From: Candidatus Altimarinota bacterium | Lineage (GTDB): Bacteria; Patescibacteriota; Gracilibacteria; BD1-5; UBA6164 | Assembly (NCBI GenBank): GCA_943356435.1 | Contig: CALREY010000001.1 | Location: forward strand, 124,001 to 188,000 | Length of the DNA stretch: 64,000 bases | Reading direction: 5' to 3' | Shown here: positions 41,152 to 51,151 of the stretch, piece after piece | Layout of the letters: the number at the start of each line of letters is the position of its first letter | How positions within the stretch are numbered: position 1 is the first letter of the stretch | Notes under the pieces: generated by a model | Databases searched by the model: none | What the model saw: only the letters and a program-made list of their open reading frames with translations | What the model was told of the DNA's origin: nothing | Program-made: the position numbers and the translations under genes

Positions 41152-42852
41152 CTAATTTTTGAAACATCTCACTGGATATCAATAAGTCATATAAACAGAT
41201 GTATTAGGATAGATTTGTGAAGCACTAAATGATGTACTATAAGCAACAGTAACACTTCATTGAGTAGTACTTGACCAATATGCACCTCCAGATCATTGAT
41301 CTAATGATGTATTTGCCCAATAACGATGTCATGCTTTAGGAAGTTTCAATTTATTTGGATAATTAGCATTTAATGCCATACCATTTACACATGCACTACC
41401 ATTTATTGAATTACATACTCATTGCCATTCAGATCAATCAGGAATATGATATCAACTAGGACAAGGTCATTGTCTAGCAATATTTGTATTAGTAACAGCT
41501 CACCAGTTATCTTTTATATCTGTATTTGCCCAGTTTGAGAATGATCCGTTAGTAACAAATCAGTATGTATCTGTTCATGCATTCAATCAAACAGTTCAAG
41601 GAATTGTAGAAGAATGTATAGCTAATCAACCATTTCAAAATGCTTTATTTCTTCACCATTGATAATAATAACCAGTTATAGCTTGAGTACAATTTGAAGT
41701 ATTAGTACAATTATTAAAATCATTTGCCGATCAAGATGCTCAAACATTACAAGCAGAAACTATATATCATGTTTGATTTCATGTACATACAAATATATCA
41801 TCACTACAAGTAAGTCATGTATCTGTTCAATCAACTGTAGAATACAAAACTTGTCATCCAGTAGTACAGTCCAAAATAGTTTTAACTCATGGTCATCAAC
41901 TAGAACTTGAAGTAGAACTACTACTTACGATATTTGATCATAATACATTGTTTACAAAATTACTTGCAAAACTTACTACTTCGCTACTAGGATTACTTAC
42001 ATTTATAGATAAATTTACTATATTATTTATAGTTCATTCATTTGATAATATTGTACCGCTATACGAATCTTGTAATCATTTAATCAAACTAACTCTTGCT
42101 TGTGTTCCAGAAGATGTTGTACTTGTTAATTCTGAACAACTTCCAGTATCAGTATATGCTAAAACATTATTTGGAGTAAATGGAAAACCTCAATCATATT
42201 TAAATTTTGAATCTTTAAATGTAGAAGGTAAATTATTATATCATCAATATACAAAACTATTATTATTAATAATTTGTTGTAAATCAGTTACATTTGTATC
42301 ATTTGTGATAATAGTTGGTACTCATAATACATTACAAGTTGCTCCTGAATATGTTTTAGCCATAATAGAATTATAATTTCATGCTACATATGCTGTTGCT
42401 TCAATATCTCAAGCATTAACTTCATATCATTTATTTAAATTATTCATTGATATAGTATCACTTTCCATTATTCATCACAATTGATATTCAAATCTATTTG
42501 AAGTTACTGAAAATGTATATTCTTTATCTGTTAATGGGTCTTTAGGTATTTTATCTAATCTAACTACATTTGCAAAAACTGTTTCTCAAAATTTTCATTG
42601 ATTCCAAACTATTCAACCACTATAAGTGATATTAACTCAGTTTGTAGGTGATGGATATTTTCATGAATCCAGATTATACAATTCCAAACTAGTTTTCATA
42701 CTAGATATATCACTTATTCTAGTACTATCTCTAGCATCAGCGCTATATCATTGTAGGCTTATGAATGCTATTGTAGCAAGTATTGCCAATATTGTTATTA
42801 CTACTATTAATTCAACTAGAGTAAATGCTCTATATTTATTTTTCATATCCAT
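41152..42852 (-). CDS. prepilin-like protein with C-terminal FISUMP domain
   Basis: Predicted 566-residue protein. Leader MDMKNKYRA then FTLVELIVVITILAILATIA: a textbook type IV prepilin N-terminus with cleavage before Phe and Ala at -1. A second in-frame ATG two codons on is an alternative start. A pilin-like domain follows (DSRISDISSMKTSLELYNLD). The C-terminal part (from about residue 430, CPSGYHIPDGSEWQ) and the end YMTYGYPVRCFKN with preceding YWSSTT are the FISUMP (Fib_succ_major) signature. Probably a large minor pilin displaying an adhesive domain. Confidence 0.85.
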
Positions 42853-42973
42853 ATAATAAATATTAAATTTCTAAAATATTATATTTTTTTTATTTTAAAA
42901 ATCTACTAATTTTGATTTTTTAACTTTACATTATATATATTTATTTTTTAATATTTCAAAACAAGAATTATTC

Positions 42974-43047
42974 TCATTATTTTTTATTTTCTCTTTACAA
43001 AGTAATTATTCTTCATAAAATGAATGTAGTTATCAAAATAATGAGTA
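42974..43047 (+). promoter_or_regulatory. inverted repeats upstream of trxB
   Basis: CTCATTATTTT at 42974 pairs with AAAATAATGAG at 43037-43047; a second repeat TAGTTA...TAACTA surrounds the right arm. Possible operator or leader stem of trxB, whose start is at 43075. Confidence 0.4.
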
Positions 43048-43074
43048 ACTATAAATTAAATAATAAAAAATAAT

Positions 43075-43989
43075 ATGACAAATCTAGATTACGATGTAAT
43101 AATTATATGAGCATGATCTGCTTGATACCCTGCTGGAATGTATGCCAGTAGATATAAATTAAATAATTTAATCATAGGTGCACAACCTGGTTGAGCATTA
43201 GCAACAAGTCACAAAGTAGAAAATTATCCTGGTACTCTATCTGCTCCATGAAAAGAAATAATGGATAATTTCAGAAAACATGCCGAAGTTTCATGAAGCG
43301 AATTATTAAATGAATTAGTAACGCAAATAAATAAGCATGAAGATCATTTCCATGTAAAAACAAGCTCATGAAAAGAATTCAAAAGCAAATATGCTATATT
43401 AGCTACTGGTAATAATTATAGAAAACTATGAGTTAAATGAGAAGCAGAGTACTTATGAAAATGAGTAAGTTATTGTGCTACATGTGACTGAATGTTTTTT
43501 AGAAACAGAGATGTAATAATAAATGGTTGAGGTAATACAGCACTTACAGAAGCACTATACTTGGCAGAATTATGTAAAAAGGTATATATAGTTCATAGAA
43601 GAGATTCTTTTAGAGCAGAAGATATATGGGTAGAACAAGCTAAAAAAAGAGAAAATATAGAATTTATATTAAATGAAGAAGTAGAAGAAATTGTGTGAGA
43701 TGCTCTATGAATGACAGGGGTAAAACTAAAATCATGAAAAGAAATAAATGCTGATTGAATATTTGTAGCTATATGAAATATACCAAATGTATGATTAGTA
43801 GACCATCTAAATCCATTAAAAGATGAAGAATGATGTCTAATAGTGGACAAAAGACAAGAAACATCAATCAAATGATTGTATGCTGCAGGTGATGTAACTA
43901 CAAATTCAAATAAATTTAGACAAACAATAATGTCAGCAGCTGAATGATGTCTAGCTGCAAATAGTGTACATGAAGACCATTTGAGGTAA
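43075..43989 (+). CDS. trxB: thioredoxin reductase
   Basis: Predicted 304-residue flavoprotein: FAD-binding YDVIIIGAGSAGYPAGMYA (all but one G by TGA), redox centre SYCATCDGMFF (about 131-136), the NADPH site INGGGNTALTEALYL (variant of GGGDSA) and the C-terminal YAAGDVTTNS...RQTIMSAAEGCLAA. It reduces thioredoxin with NADPH. It could support the glutaredoxin-fold CcdA-like protein at 53.8 kb and ribonucleotide reductase. No SD; ends in a bidirectional terminator. Confidence 0.95.
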
Positions 43990-44022
43990 AAAAAAAGAAC
44001 TTATTAATAAGTTCTTTTTTTT
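43990..44022. terminator. bidirectional terminator
   Basis: AAAAAAGAACTTATT/AATAAGTTCTTTTTT hairpin between trxB and the converging ilvE. Confidence 0.85.
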
Positions 44023-44932
44023 ATATCTTCACATATGTTAACCAATCACTAAATTCTGCAACATTTCAAGCTATTACTTCATCAAAAGTCTTTTTTAAAT
44101 CATCAAATATTGGTCTATTTGTAGGTAAAGCATATTGTTCTATCTTTTTTACTGGAGTTATTTTTGCAGCTGTTCAGCTCATAAATACTTCGTCTGCGAT
44201 AAATAATTCTGTTTTATCTATTGGTCTTTCTACTACTTCATATCATAAATATCTAGCTATTTTTATTACACTATCTCTAGTTATTCATTCTAATATATCT
44301 TCTGTAACTCAAGGAGTATAAATAACTCAATCACGAACCATAAATATATTCATAGCACTTCCCTCACTTACTTTTCAAGCATGATTCATAAGTATAGCTT
44401 CATCATATCATCTCTCATATGCTTCAGTCTTTGCTAATGCACTTGTGATATAGGCTCAAGATATTTTTCATCTAAGTGGAAATGAAACATCAGCTTGTCT
44501 CACATAAGAACTGATTCAACAAGTTATTCAGTCTGGTGATAAATAATCTCATAATTCTAGTCAATAAAGCAAGAAATCTTTCGAAACATTGTGTAATCTA
44601 GGTGAAATATCTAAATCAGAAGTATAAACCAAAGGTCTAATATAAATAGGAGTATTTGGTTTATTTTTTACTAAAAATTCTCTCAATTTTTCCTCTATGA
44701 ATTCTTGAGTATAATCTGCTCATAAATATTTTGCACTTAGAGAAAGTCTCTTTGTATGCTTATCCAAACGAAATAATACGAATTCTTGTGGATTTTTCGG
44801 ATTTGGAACTGCTCTAAGTCATCAAAATGCTCATATTCAATAATGCAAAGCATGAGTAGCAATAGACATATTAGCATCTTTGAATTTCTTCCACTCTCAA
44901 TTATGGTAAGCATATTCTAAAAATTTTTTCAT
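44021..44932 (-). CDS. ilvE: branched-chain amino-acid aminotransferase
   Basis: Predicted 303-residue fold type IV PLP enzyme. IATHALHYGIGAFGGLRAV (about 24) is the substrate loop; RLDKHTKRLSLSAKYLG follows; the PLP lysine is in ALAKTEAYERGYDEAILMNH (about 164); then EGSAMNIFMV and FIADEVFMSGTAAKITPV. This fits IlvE better than D-amino acid or 4-amino-4-deoxychorismate enzymes, though those share the fold. It is a lone biosynthesis gene, usually used in the last step of Leu/Ile/Val synthesis. Confidence 0.88.
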
Positions 44933-44968
44933 AATATTATATTAAATAAATATTTAAATATTCACAGA

Positions 44969-45000
44969 AAAAATAGTCAAGCATTTGCTAGACTATTTTT
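44969..45000 (-). terminator. terminator of nrdA-nrdB
   Basis: AAAAATAGTC/GACTATTTTT hairpin 4 nt past the nrdB stop. Confidence 0.8.
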
Positions 45001-45003
45001 AAC

Positions 45004-46044
45004 TTAAAAATCCCAACTTCAGTTCATAGCACTAGATTGAGCATAATTTGTAACTGTAGATTCAAAGAAATTTCATCTATCTCCGTTATTATCTTGTAGT
45101 CTATCTAAATGTTTATATGGATTTTTTACCACATTATAAAGTGGTTTTATTCATAACATATTCAATCTTTCATTTGCTAACCATTTAGTATAGTTTTCTA
45201 TATTTTCATGTCACATTCAGATGATATTTTTTCATAGAATATGTTTAGACCATTTTATTTCTTGGTTTACAGCTGTTTCCATCATATCTATAATAATTTT
45301 TTCATTATACATATCTGGAAATTCTTTTTTTATTTCTTTTATTAAATTTGAAAAAATAGTTACATGAGTTAATTCATCTCTTCTAATATAATTAATCATT
45401 CTACCAGTTGCTGCCATTTTACCTTGATCAGCAAGTGTATCAAAAAAAGCAAATCAGTTATAGAAATAGATACTTTCTAGTAAGAAGTTTCAGATTATAC
45501 CTCTAAAAAAATTCTCATCATTTGGTTTATCAATAAAGTCTTGATAAATACCTCATATAAATTCATTTCTTTCTAATAAATGTTTATCTGTTCTCCAAAA
45601 ATAATATATTTCATTTCTATCTTTTGAATCTACAACTGTTTCTAGAATAGTAGCATAAGATTGAGAATGTATTGCTTCTTGATAAGCTTGTATCGCTAAT
45701 ATCAAATTAACTTCTGGAGCTGTTATATAATCAGAAAAATTTGGTAGATTTACAGTTTGAATAGAATCTAGAAATATCAAAAATGATAATATTCATTTAT
45801 AAGCTCTTCTCTCATCATTAGTTAGAGCGTTATGAAATTGTGTTCCATCTTCTCATAAACCTGATACTTTTTCAGGTACCCAGAAATTTCATATCATTAC
45901 TTGATATAGGGATTTAGCCCAGCTATATTTAGTAGCATTTAATTGGAATAATCCAGTAGTATTTCATTTAATAATTGTTCTATAAGCCACATCATCGTGA
46001 CCATTAGGGTTAAAAATTAAATTTGCTTGCATTTTATGTGTCAT
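45004..46044 (-). CDS. nrdB: ribonucleotide reductase small subunit
   Basis: Predicted 346-residue R2 protein. Metal ligands are seen in ILAIQAYQEAIHSQSYA (about 118, E..H) and RDELTHVTIFSNLI (about 220, E..H). The C-terminus ends SSAMNWSWDF, and an aromatic/acidic tail is needed for binding to NrdA. It holds the radical-generating dimetal centre. Follows nrdA and an unusual palindrome (46070-46100). A second start just downstream (MQANLIF) is also possible. Confidence 0.92.
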
Positions 46045-46069
46045 CTTTTTTACTTTAAATTATATTTAT

Positions 46070-46100
46070 AGTTATTATACACATTAAGTGTATAATAACT
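46070..46100. promoter_or_regulatory. 13-bp palindrome between nrdA and nrdB
   Basis: AGTTATTATACAC-ATTAA-GTGTATAATAACT, arms perfectly matched. It contains TATAAT on both strands and no U tract follows, so it is an operator or RNA stem rather than a terminator. It lies 25 nt upstream of the nrdB start. Confidence 0.65.
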
Positions 46101-46113
46101 AAATATTCTTTTT

Positions 46114-48726
46114 TTATCCACTACAACTTTCACAACTTTTTACATCTAGACTCATAGATCTAACATAGTAAACTGTTTTTATTCATTGCTTATGTGCTTT
46201 CATATAGTATTCATATAGCTCTCTAGGAGATGTATTTGCAGGATTTATCATCCATTCAAATGATATAGATTGGTCTATCCATTTATAGATAACTGCAACC
46301 ATATCTATTACATCATTCATATTCATATTTACGTATTCTTTATAGTACCAGAAATTTTCTTGGTCTAGATTTGGTGCTACATTTACACTTGGTGCAATAG
46401 CATTTGTTTCTACGAAATATTTTTTATAAATTGGTAATATAGAAGCTGTTGTTCATATAACCAATGCTGTAGAAGTATTTGGTGCTGGAGCTAAATGATA
46501 AGCAAATCTTACTCATGATTCTTTAATCTTATCTATTAATTTCAACCATTTACCACTCATATCAGAATTTTTTGTAAACCAATCTGCATCTTTTCATATA
46601 AGTATTCATTTTGACCACTCTGATCATTCATATACTTGATAAACTCATCTTTCTTGAGCTAGTTCATTAGAAGCTTTTAAAGTTCTATAAGCATATTTTT
46701 CAAATAATATATCTGTTGCATTTCTAGCTTCAAGAGAATCATATGATAATTTATTTACAGCTAAATATTCAGCTAGTCCTAGAAATCATAGTCATACAGA
46801 TCTATATTTCTTAGCAGTTACTTCAGCTTCTTTTATAGGATAGAAATTTAAATCTATTACATTATCTAGTATCCTCATAGCTATAGGAATTACTTTTTTG
46901 ATATCTTCATCAGTATTTACCTTTGCTACATTTATAGATGCTAAATTACATACTACACTATCCCCTGGTTCATATTTAATAACAATTTTTCAATCTTCAA
47001 TAGTTTCTTCTACGAATTTTGAAGCACTTGTATTTTGACATATTTCTACACATAATTGAGTAGAATATACATTTCAAGCATGTTTATTTGGATTTAGTCT
47101 ATTTACAGTATCTCTGAAAAATGCATATGGCATTCATGTTTCTACTGTTGCTTTAAGATATGTTTTAAACAAATCTTTTGCATTTACTACATCTTTTAAT
47201 TCTAGATTTTTATTATTTTCGCACTCTACATAAAATTTTTCAAAATCTTCTCAGAAATGATCTTGTAATTTTTTTCCTGTTTTATCAAATATTTCTTTTG
47301 GGTCAAATAATGTCCACATCTCATCATTTGCAACTCTTTCCATAAATAAATCTGGAAAAGTTACAGCTGGAAATACATCAAATGCCTTACTTCTAATATC
47401 TCAAGTTTCAGTTTGTAAATCCAAGAAACTATATATATCTCTATGAAATACATCTAGAGTTACAGATATAGATCACATTCTAGCTCACAATTGATTAACA
47501 GCTATAGCTGTATCATTTATTACTTTAACCCAAGGATTAACTCATCCAGCAACTCATTTGATTCATCTAATATAACCTCATTTTGATCTAATATTTCATA
47601 AATATACTCCTATTCATCCACCAAATTTTGAAACTTGGGCCATATTTTCAATACTATGATAAATAGCTCTCAAATCATCATCTACATTGAATTTGAAACA
47701 ACTAGATAATTGATGAAAATTTGTTCTAGCATTTAATAATGTTGGAGTAGGAAGTGATATTTTTCATGTAGCACAATAATCATATATTTTTTTAGCTATT
47801 TTTAATCTATTTTCTTTAGGTTCAGGTTTAGCTAAAAACAATGCAACACTCATATACATTTCTTGTGGCAGTTCTTTTATTACTTTATTTGGATTCAACA
47901 AATATCTCTTTTTATACATCAAAATAGTTGTATAATTGTAATCAAAATCATAATCTTTATTTAGATATTCACCAGCTTCAATTATATCTTCTGGTGTATA
48001 ATAATCATAGAAATCTTTAGAATATAATCAGTTTTTTACATATTCATCAAAAAGTGATTTATAATGTTTTGCTTCATATATTTTTGTGATATCCATTTTT
48101 CTATTGTTTGAAGCTTCTTTATACAAGTCAATTAATGCTAGTCTACCAGCTATAAATTGCCAAGAAGTATTCTCAACTGTTATCAAATCTATAGCAGATT
48201 TAATAAGCATCTTAGTAATATCAGAAGTCTTCATTCACTCAACAATATACTTTCTCAAACTATCAGCTATTTCTTCAAATCTACATTTACGAGCTAATCA
48301 ATAACTTACAATTTTATAAGTCTTTTTTACTTTTTCTATATCAAAACTTTCTTTAGTTCAAGTAGATTTGATTATTTTAAATGTTTTTTGCTCTAATTGT
48401 TTTTCTACCTTTTCCTTTTCTTTTTCTCTTTGTTTAATTCTCTCATTTCTATAAATGATGAAATTTTTCATCACTTGAAAATGTCCAGCTTGCATTAATT
48501 CTCTCTCTACTTGGTCTTGGATATCTTCCACAGTTATAAACTTAGTACCATCAGAATTAGCTACAATTTCATTTAAATTATAGATAACATTATCAGTTAC
48601 TTCATCTACAAAAGATAAGTCCAATTCTCATACAGATTCAGCTGCTTTTTCGATAACTCTTTCTATTCTAGTTCTATCAAAATTTATTAAATCACCTTCT
48701 CTTGTTTTTATTACTTTTAAATTCAT
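46114..48726 (-). CDS. nrdA: ribonucleotide reductase large subunit with tandem ATP-cone domains
   Basis: Predicted 870-residue R1 protein. Residues 1-95 form an ATP-cone (MNLKVIKTREGDLINFDRTR). A second cone-like stretch (FKIIKSTGTKESFDIEKVKK, about 118-210) precedes the catalytic barrel. Barrel features are LPTPTLLNARTNFHQLSSCF (substrate cysteine), GGIGVYLGNIRSKGG and LCVEICQNT. The C-terminus ends VKSCESCSG, the swinging CxxC thiol pair re-reduced by thioredoxin or glutaredoxin. It makes deoxyribonucleotides with NrdB. The upstream leader contains long-range stems (48753-48902). Confidence 0.95.
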
Positions 48727-48752
48727 ATATTTTTTCTAAACTAAATAAAATT

Positions 48753-48902
48753 GACTGTTAAGAAATGTAATCATTTTTTTGATTTTTGCTAAAAATTTTA
48801 GAACAGTCGTGTTAATTTGTTTTTTTACATTGTTAATAAGTGTTTTTTAATGTCTATATATTCAAATATATTATTTTAATAAAATATATAACAATGTAAA
48901 AA
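48753..48902. promoter_or_regulatory. long-range stems in the nrdA leader
   Basis: Two inverted repeats upstream of nrdA: GACTGTT (48753-48759) with AACAGTC (48802-48808), and TTTTTACATTGTTA (48822-48835) with TAACAATGTAAAAA (48889-48902), a 14-bp perfect stem around a 53-nt A/T loop. They could be operators (an NrdR-like repressor is the known candidate) or leader structures. Confidence 0.5.
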
Positions 48903-48916
48903 ACTAAAAAATCAAT

Positions 48917-48958
48917 AAAAATAAGTTTTTAACAAAAAATGTTAAAAACTTATTTTTG
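48917..48958 (-). terminator. terminator of rmuC
   Basis: AAAATAAGTTTTTAAC/GTTAAAAACTTATTTT hairpin about 60 nt past the rmuC stop. Confidence 0.75.
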
Positions 48959-49017
48959 TAACATCACATAATATTATTTAAAAATAAAAACAACTATAAG
49001 CTTTTATAAGCTGTTAT

Positions 49018-50070
49018 TTAAATTTCTGGTTTACTTATTTGTATTATGTTACTACTTTCATTATCAACTTCTCAGGTGATTTTTAGCACATCTTTTTCTA
49101 TTAAACCAAACTTTTTAGTGGCGGTATTATAATGATTTACTGTAGTAGACAAGCTATTTCCCAATTTAGATAAATATTCTTCATAAGCTCATAAATGCTT
49201 TCACAATTTCTCTACTTGTTTCTGAATATCTTTAGCAGATTCTTCGATTTGTAATGCTCTTAATCATTGTAAAACTGTTTGTAAATAAGCATAAAAACTA
49301 GTAGGACTTACTATAATTACTTTTTTTTCTTTAAATGCATATTCTATTAGATCTACTGTATTTACTTTGAGAGTTCATACTTTATTCACCAATAAATCAT
49401 AATATATTCCCTCACTCGGGATAAACATAAAAGCAAAGTCCATAGTTCATTCATCAGGTCTGATATATTTACTAGTTTCATCTATTCTCTTTTTAATATC
49501 ATTCTTGAAATCTTTTACTAGGGCTTCTTTTATAACCAAGTTTTCTTCTGTAATTATCTTGTTATAGTTCTCTAGAGAAAATTTTGAATCTATTGGAATT
49601 ATTTTTTCTTTTACAAATATAACTCAATCCACTATTTCTCCATTTTTAAAAACATATTGAAATTCATAATTATTTGGAGGTAGAATATTTTTTAATACGT
49701 TCTCCAAAAAATATTCTCATAATATACCTCTTTGTTTAGTATTTTTCAGTATATTTTCTAGTCATTCCAACTGACCTCATATATCTTTTATTTGTTTATT
49801 TGTTTCTTCTAAAGAAGCTAATTTTTTTGTGATTTCTTCTATTTTTTTTATTGAATCAAAACTTATTTTTGAATTTATATCGAAGTTTTTTTGTGTATTT
49901 CTATTTGATTCTCCTAGTTTATAATCAATATTTTTATTCAATGCTAAAACTTGCTCATGAAGCATTTTAATAGAAGCATCATCAGATTTATTTTCTTTTT
50001 TAGTAAGTAAATAAAAAATAATAGCTAAAAGTATAGAAACAATAATAATTAGTGCTATTTCTAGTGTCAT
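49018..50070 (-). CDS. rmuC: RmuC-family protein
   Basis: Predicted 350-residue protein: N-terminal membrane anchor (about 3-22, LEIALIIIVSILLAIIFYLL), a coiled coil (about 30-100) and the RmuC nuclease-like domain. Motifs: KQRGILGEYFLENVLKNIL, VDGVIFVKEKIIPIDSKFSL (family GKxLPIDSKF), DFAFMFIPSEGIYYDLLV and VIIVSPTSFYAYLQTV. RmuC limits recombination at repeats. The order fits the family well; length slightly under usual. Confidence 0.92.
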
Positions 50071-50092
50071 AGTTTTTGATAAAAAAATAAAT

Positions 50093-50121
50093 TTGACTTA
50101 AATAATAATTTTTATTATAAT
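50093..50121 (+). promoter_or_regulatory. promoter of a candidate small RNA
   Basis: TTGACT, 17-nt spacer, perfect TATAAT on the plus strand, with no plus-strand gene downstream. Confidence 0.6.
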
Positions 50122-50127
50122 AGTATT

Positions 50128-50205
50128 GTCTAAATAGACATTAGAAATGCCTTGCTCACTATAGTTGAAAAATACTACACAGAGGCATTTTATTTTTTGT
50201 TTAAA
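50128..50205 (+). ncRNA. candidate small non-coding RNA of about 75 nt
   Basis: Begins near GTCTAAATAGAC (a small hairpin), then AAATGCCT ... AGGCATTT, a closed stem with a 29-nt internal part, followed by TATTTTTTG: a terminator-like 3' end. The plus-strand promoter at 50093-50121 and this terminator bracket a short transcript between two minus-strand genes (rmuC, ruvA). No open frame of interest inside. Matches no RNA family I know. Confidence 0.45.
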
Positions 50206-50351
50206 TTATTTATGATTATAAAAACTTAATAATTCTAATTTATTATTTTTAATTTCTATAATAACCATTCTAAAAAATTTAGTTTCAATAATAAATCTTC
50301 ATCAATTATCCTTATTAACATCAAAATTTTTTGTAATATATTTAAAAAATT
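50206..50351 (-). other. spacer after ruvA with a short unassigned frame
   Basis: On the minus strand a frame without a normal start codon reads about 50 residues (FFKYITKNFDVNKDNGGRF and further) to TAA near 50212, overlapping the ruvA end. It could be a gene remnant. Nothing else seen. Confidence 0.3.
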
Positions 50352-50942
50352 CTAACTCAATTCTCTAATAACATATGGTATAATCTCACCTGCACTTCAC
50401 ATTCAATCAGGTAAATCTCACAATATTCTGTCTATATCACGAGGATTGTATCACATATTTGTAAGAGTAGATTTGATAGAAGTATGCAAATCTGGAGCGA
50501 TAGAATTAGCTTTTTTAATCGTATCTCTATCTGTAAATACTATTCAGAAATCTTTATCTTTTAGTTCTAGAATAATCTTTTCAGCCATTTTTTTTCCTAT
50601 TCATTTTATTCACTCTATTGTTTTATTATCTTCTCATTTAATAGCGAATAATAATCTCTCTATTCATAGAGACAATATCTGCATAGCTACTTTTCATCAT
50701 ACTCATGATATTTTTATTAGCTCAGAAAAAACCTTTTTTTCTTCTGGTTCTATGAATCAAAAAAGTGATTGATAATTTTCTGTAATATGATGATAAATAT
50801 ATATTCCAGTTTCTGATTCTAGTCACAATTTAGAATAAGTAAGCTCATTTATTCATACATCGTATCATACTCAACCATCTGTTAATATAGTTATAGAATT
50901 AAAATTTAATTCTATTATTTTTCATTTTAGGTATGCTATCAT
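50352..50942 (-). CDS. ruvA: Holliday junction branch-migration protein RuvA
   Basis: Predicted 196-residue protein, normal length. N-terminal OB-fold (MIAYLKGKIIELNFNSI), two helix-hairpin-helix motifs (SGVGGKVAMQIL about 78 and IEGIKGIGKKMAEKI about 108), and the C-terminal domain III (GYNPRDIDRIL) that contacts RuvB. 18 of 22 glycines are TGA, including those in both DNA-binding loops, so the gene is unreadable in the standard code. Confidence 0.95.
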
Positions 50943-51087
50943 TTGGGGTACAGTTAGTATTTATTATTTACTTATATTTCTAATATTTTAATACGAATAA
51001 ACTCATTTTTAATGCTCATTATTTATATTATACTCAAATTATATACATTTATTTTAAATATACAAAATAATTTTTATAAAAACTCTT

Positions 51088-51115
51088 TTTACAAAAAACA
51101 GTTTTTGAATATAAT
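51088..51115 (+). promoter_or_regulatory. secA promoter
   Basis: TTTACA, 16-nt spacer, TATAAT, 36 nt before the secA ATG. Confidence 0.65.
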
Positions 51116-51151
51116 TCCAGCACTTAATTAAAAGAATAATTATAATAAAAA

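Noticed and set aside
46070-46100. Terminator between nrdA and nrdB
   Set aside because: No U tract follows on either strand, and nrdB needs read-through or its own promoter here.
50206-50351. Short gene after ruvA
   Set aside because: The frame has no ATG, GTG or TTG start in a sensible position and overlaps the ruvA end; kept only as an unassigned spacer.
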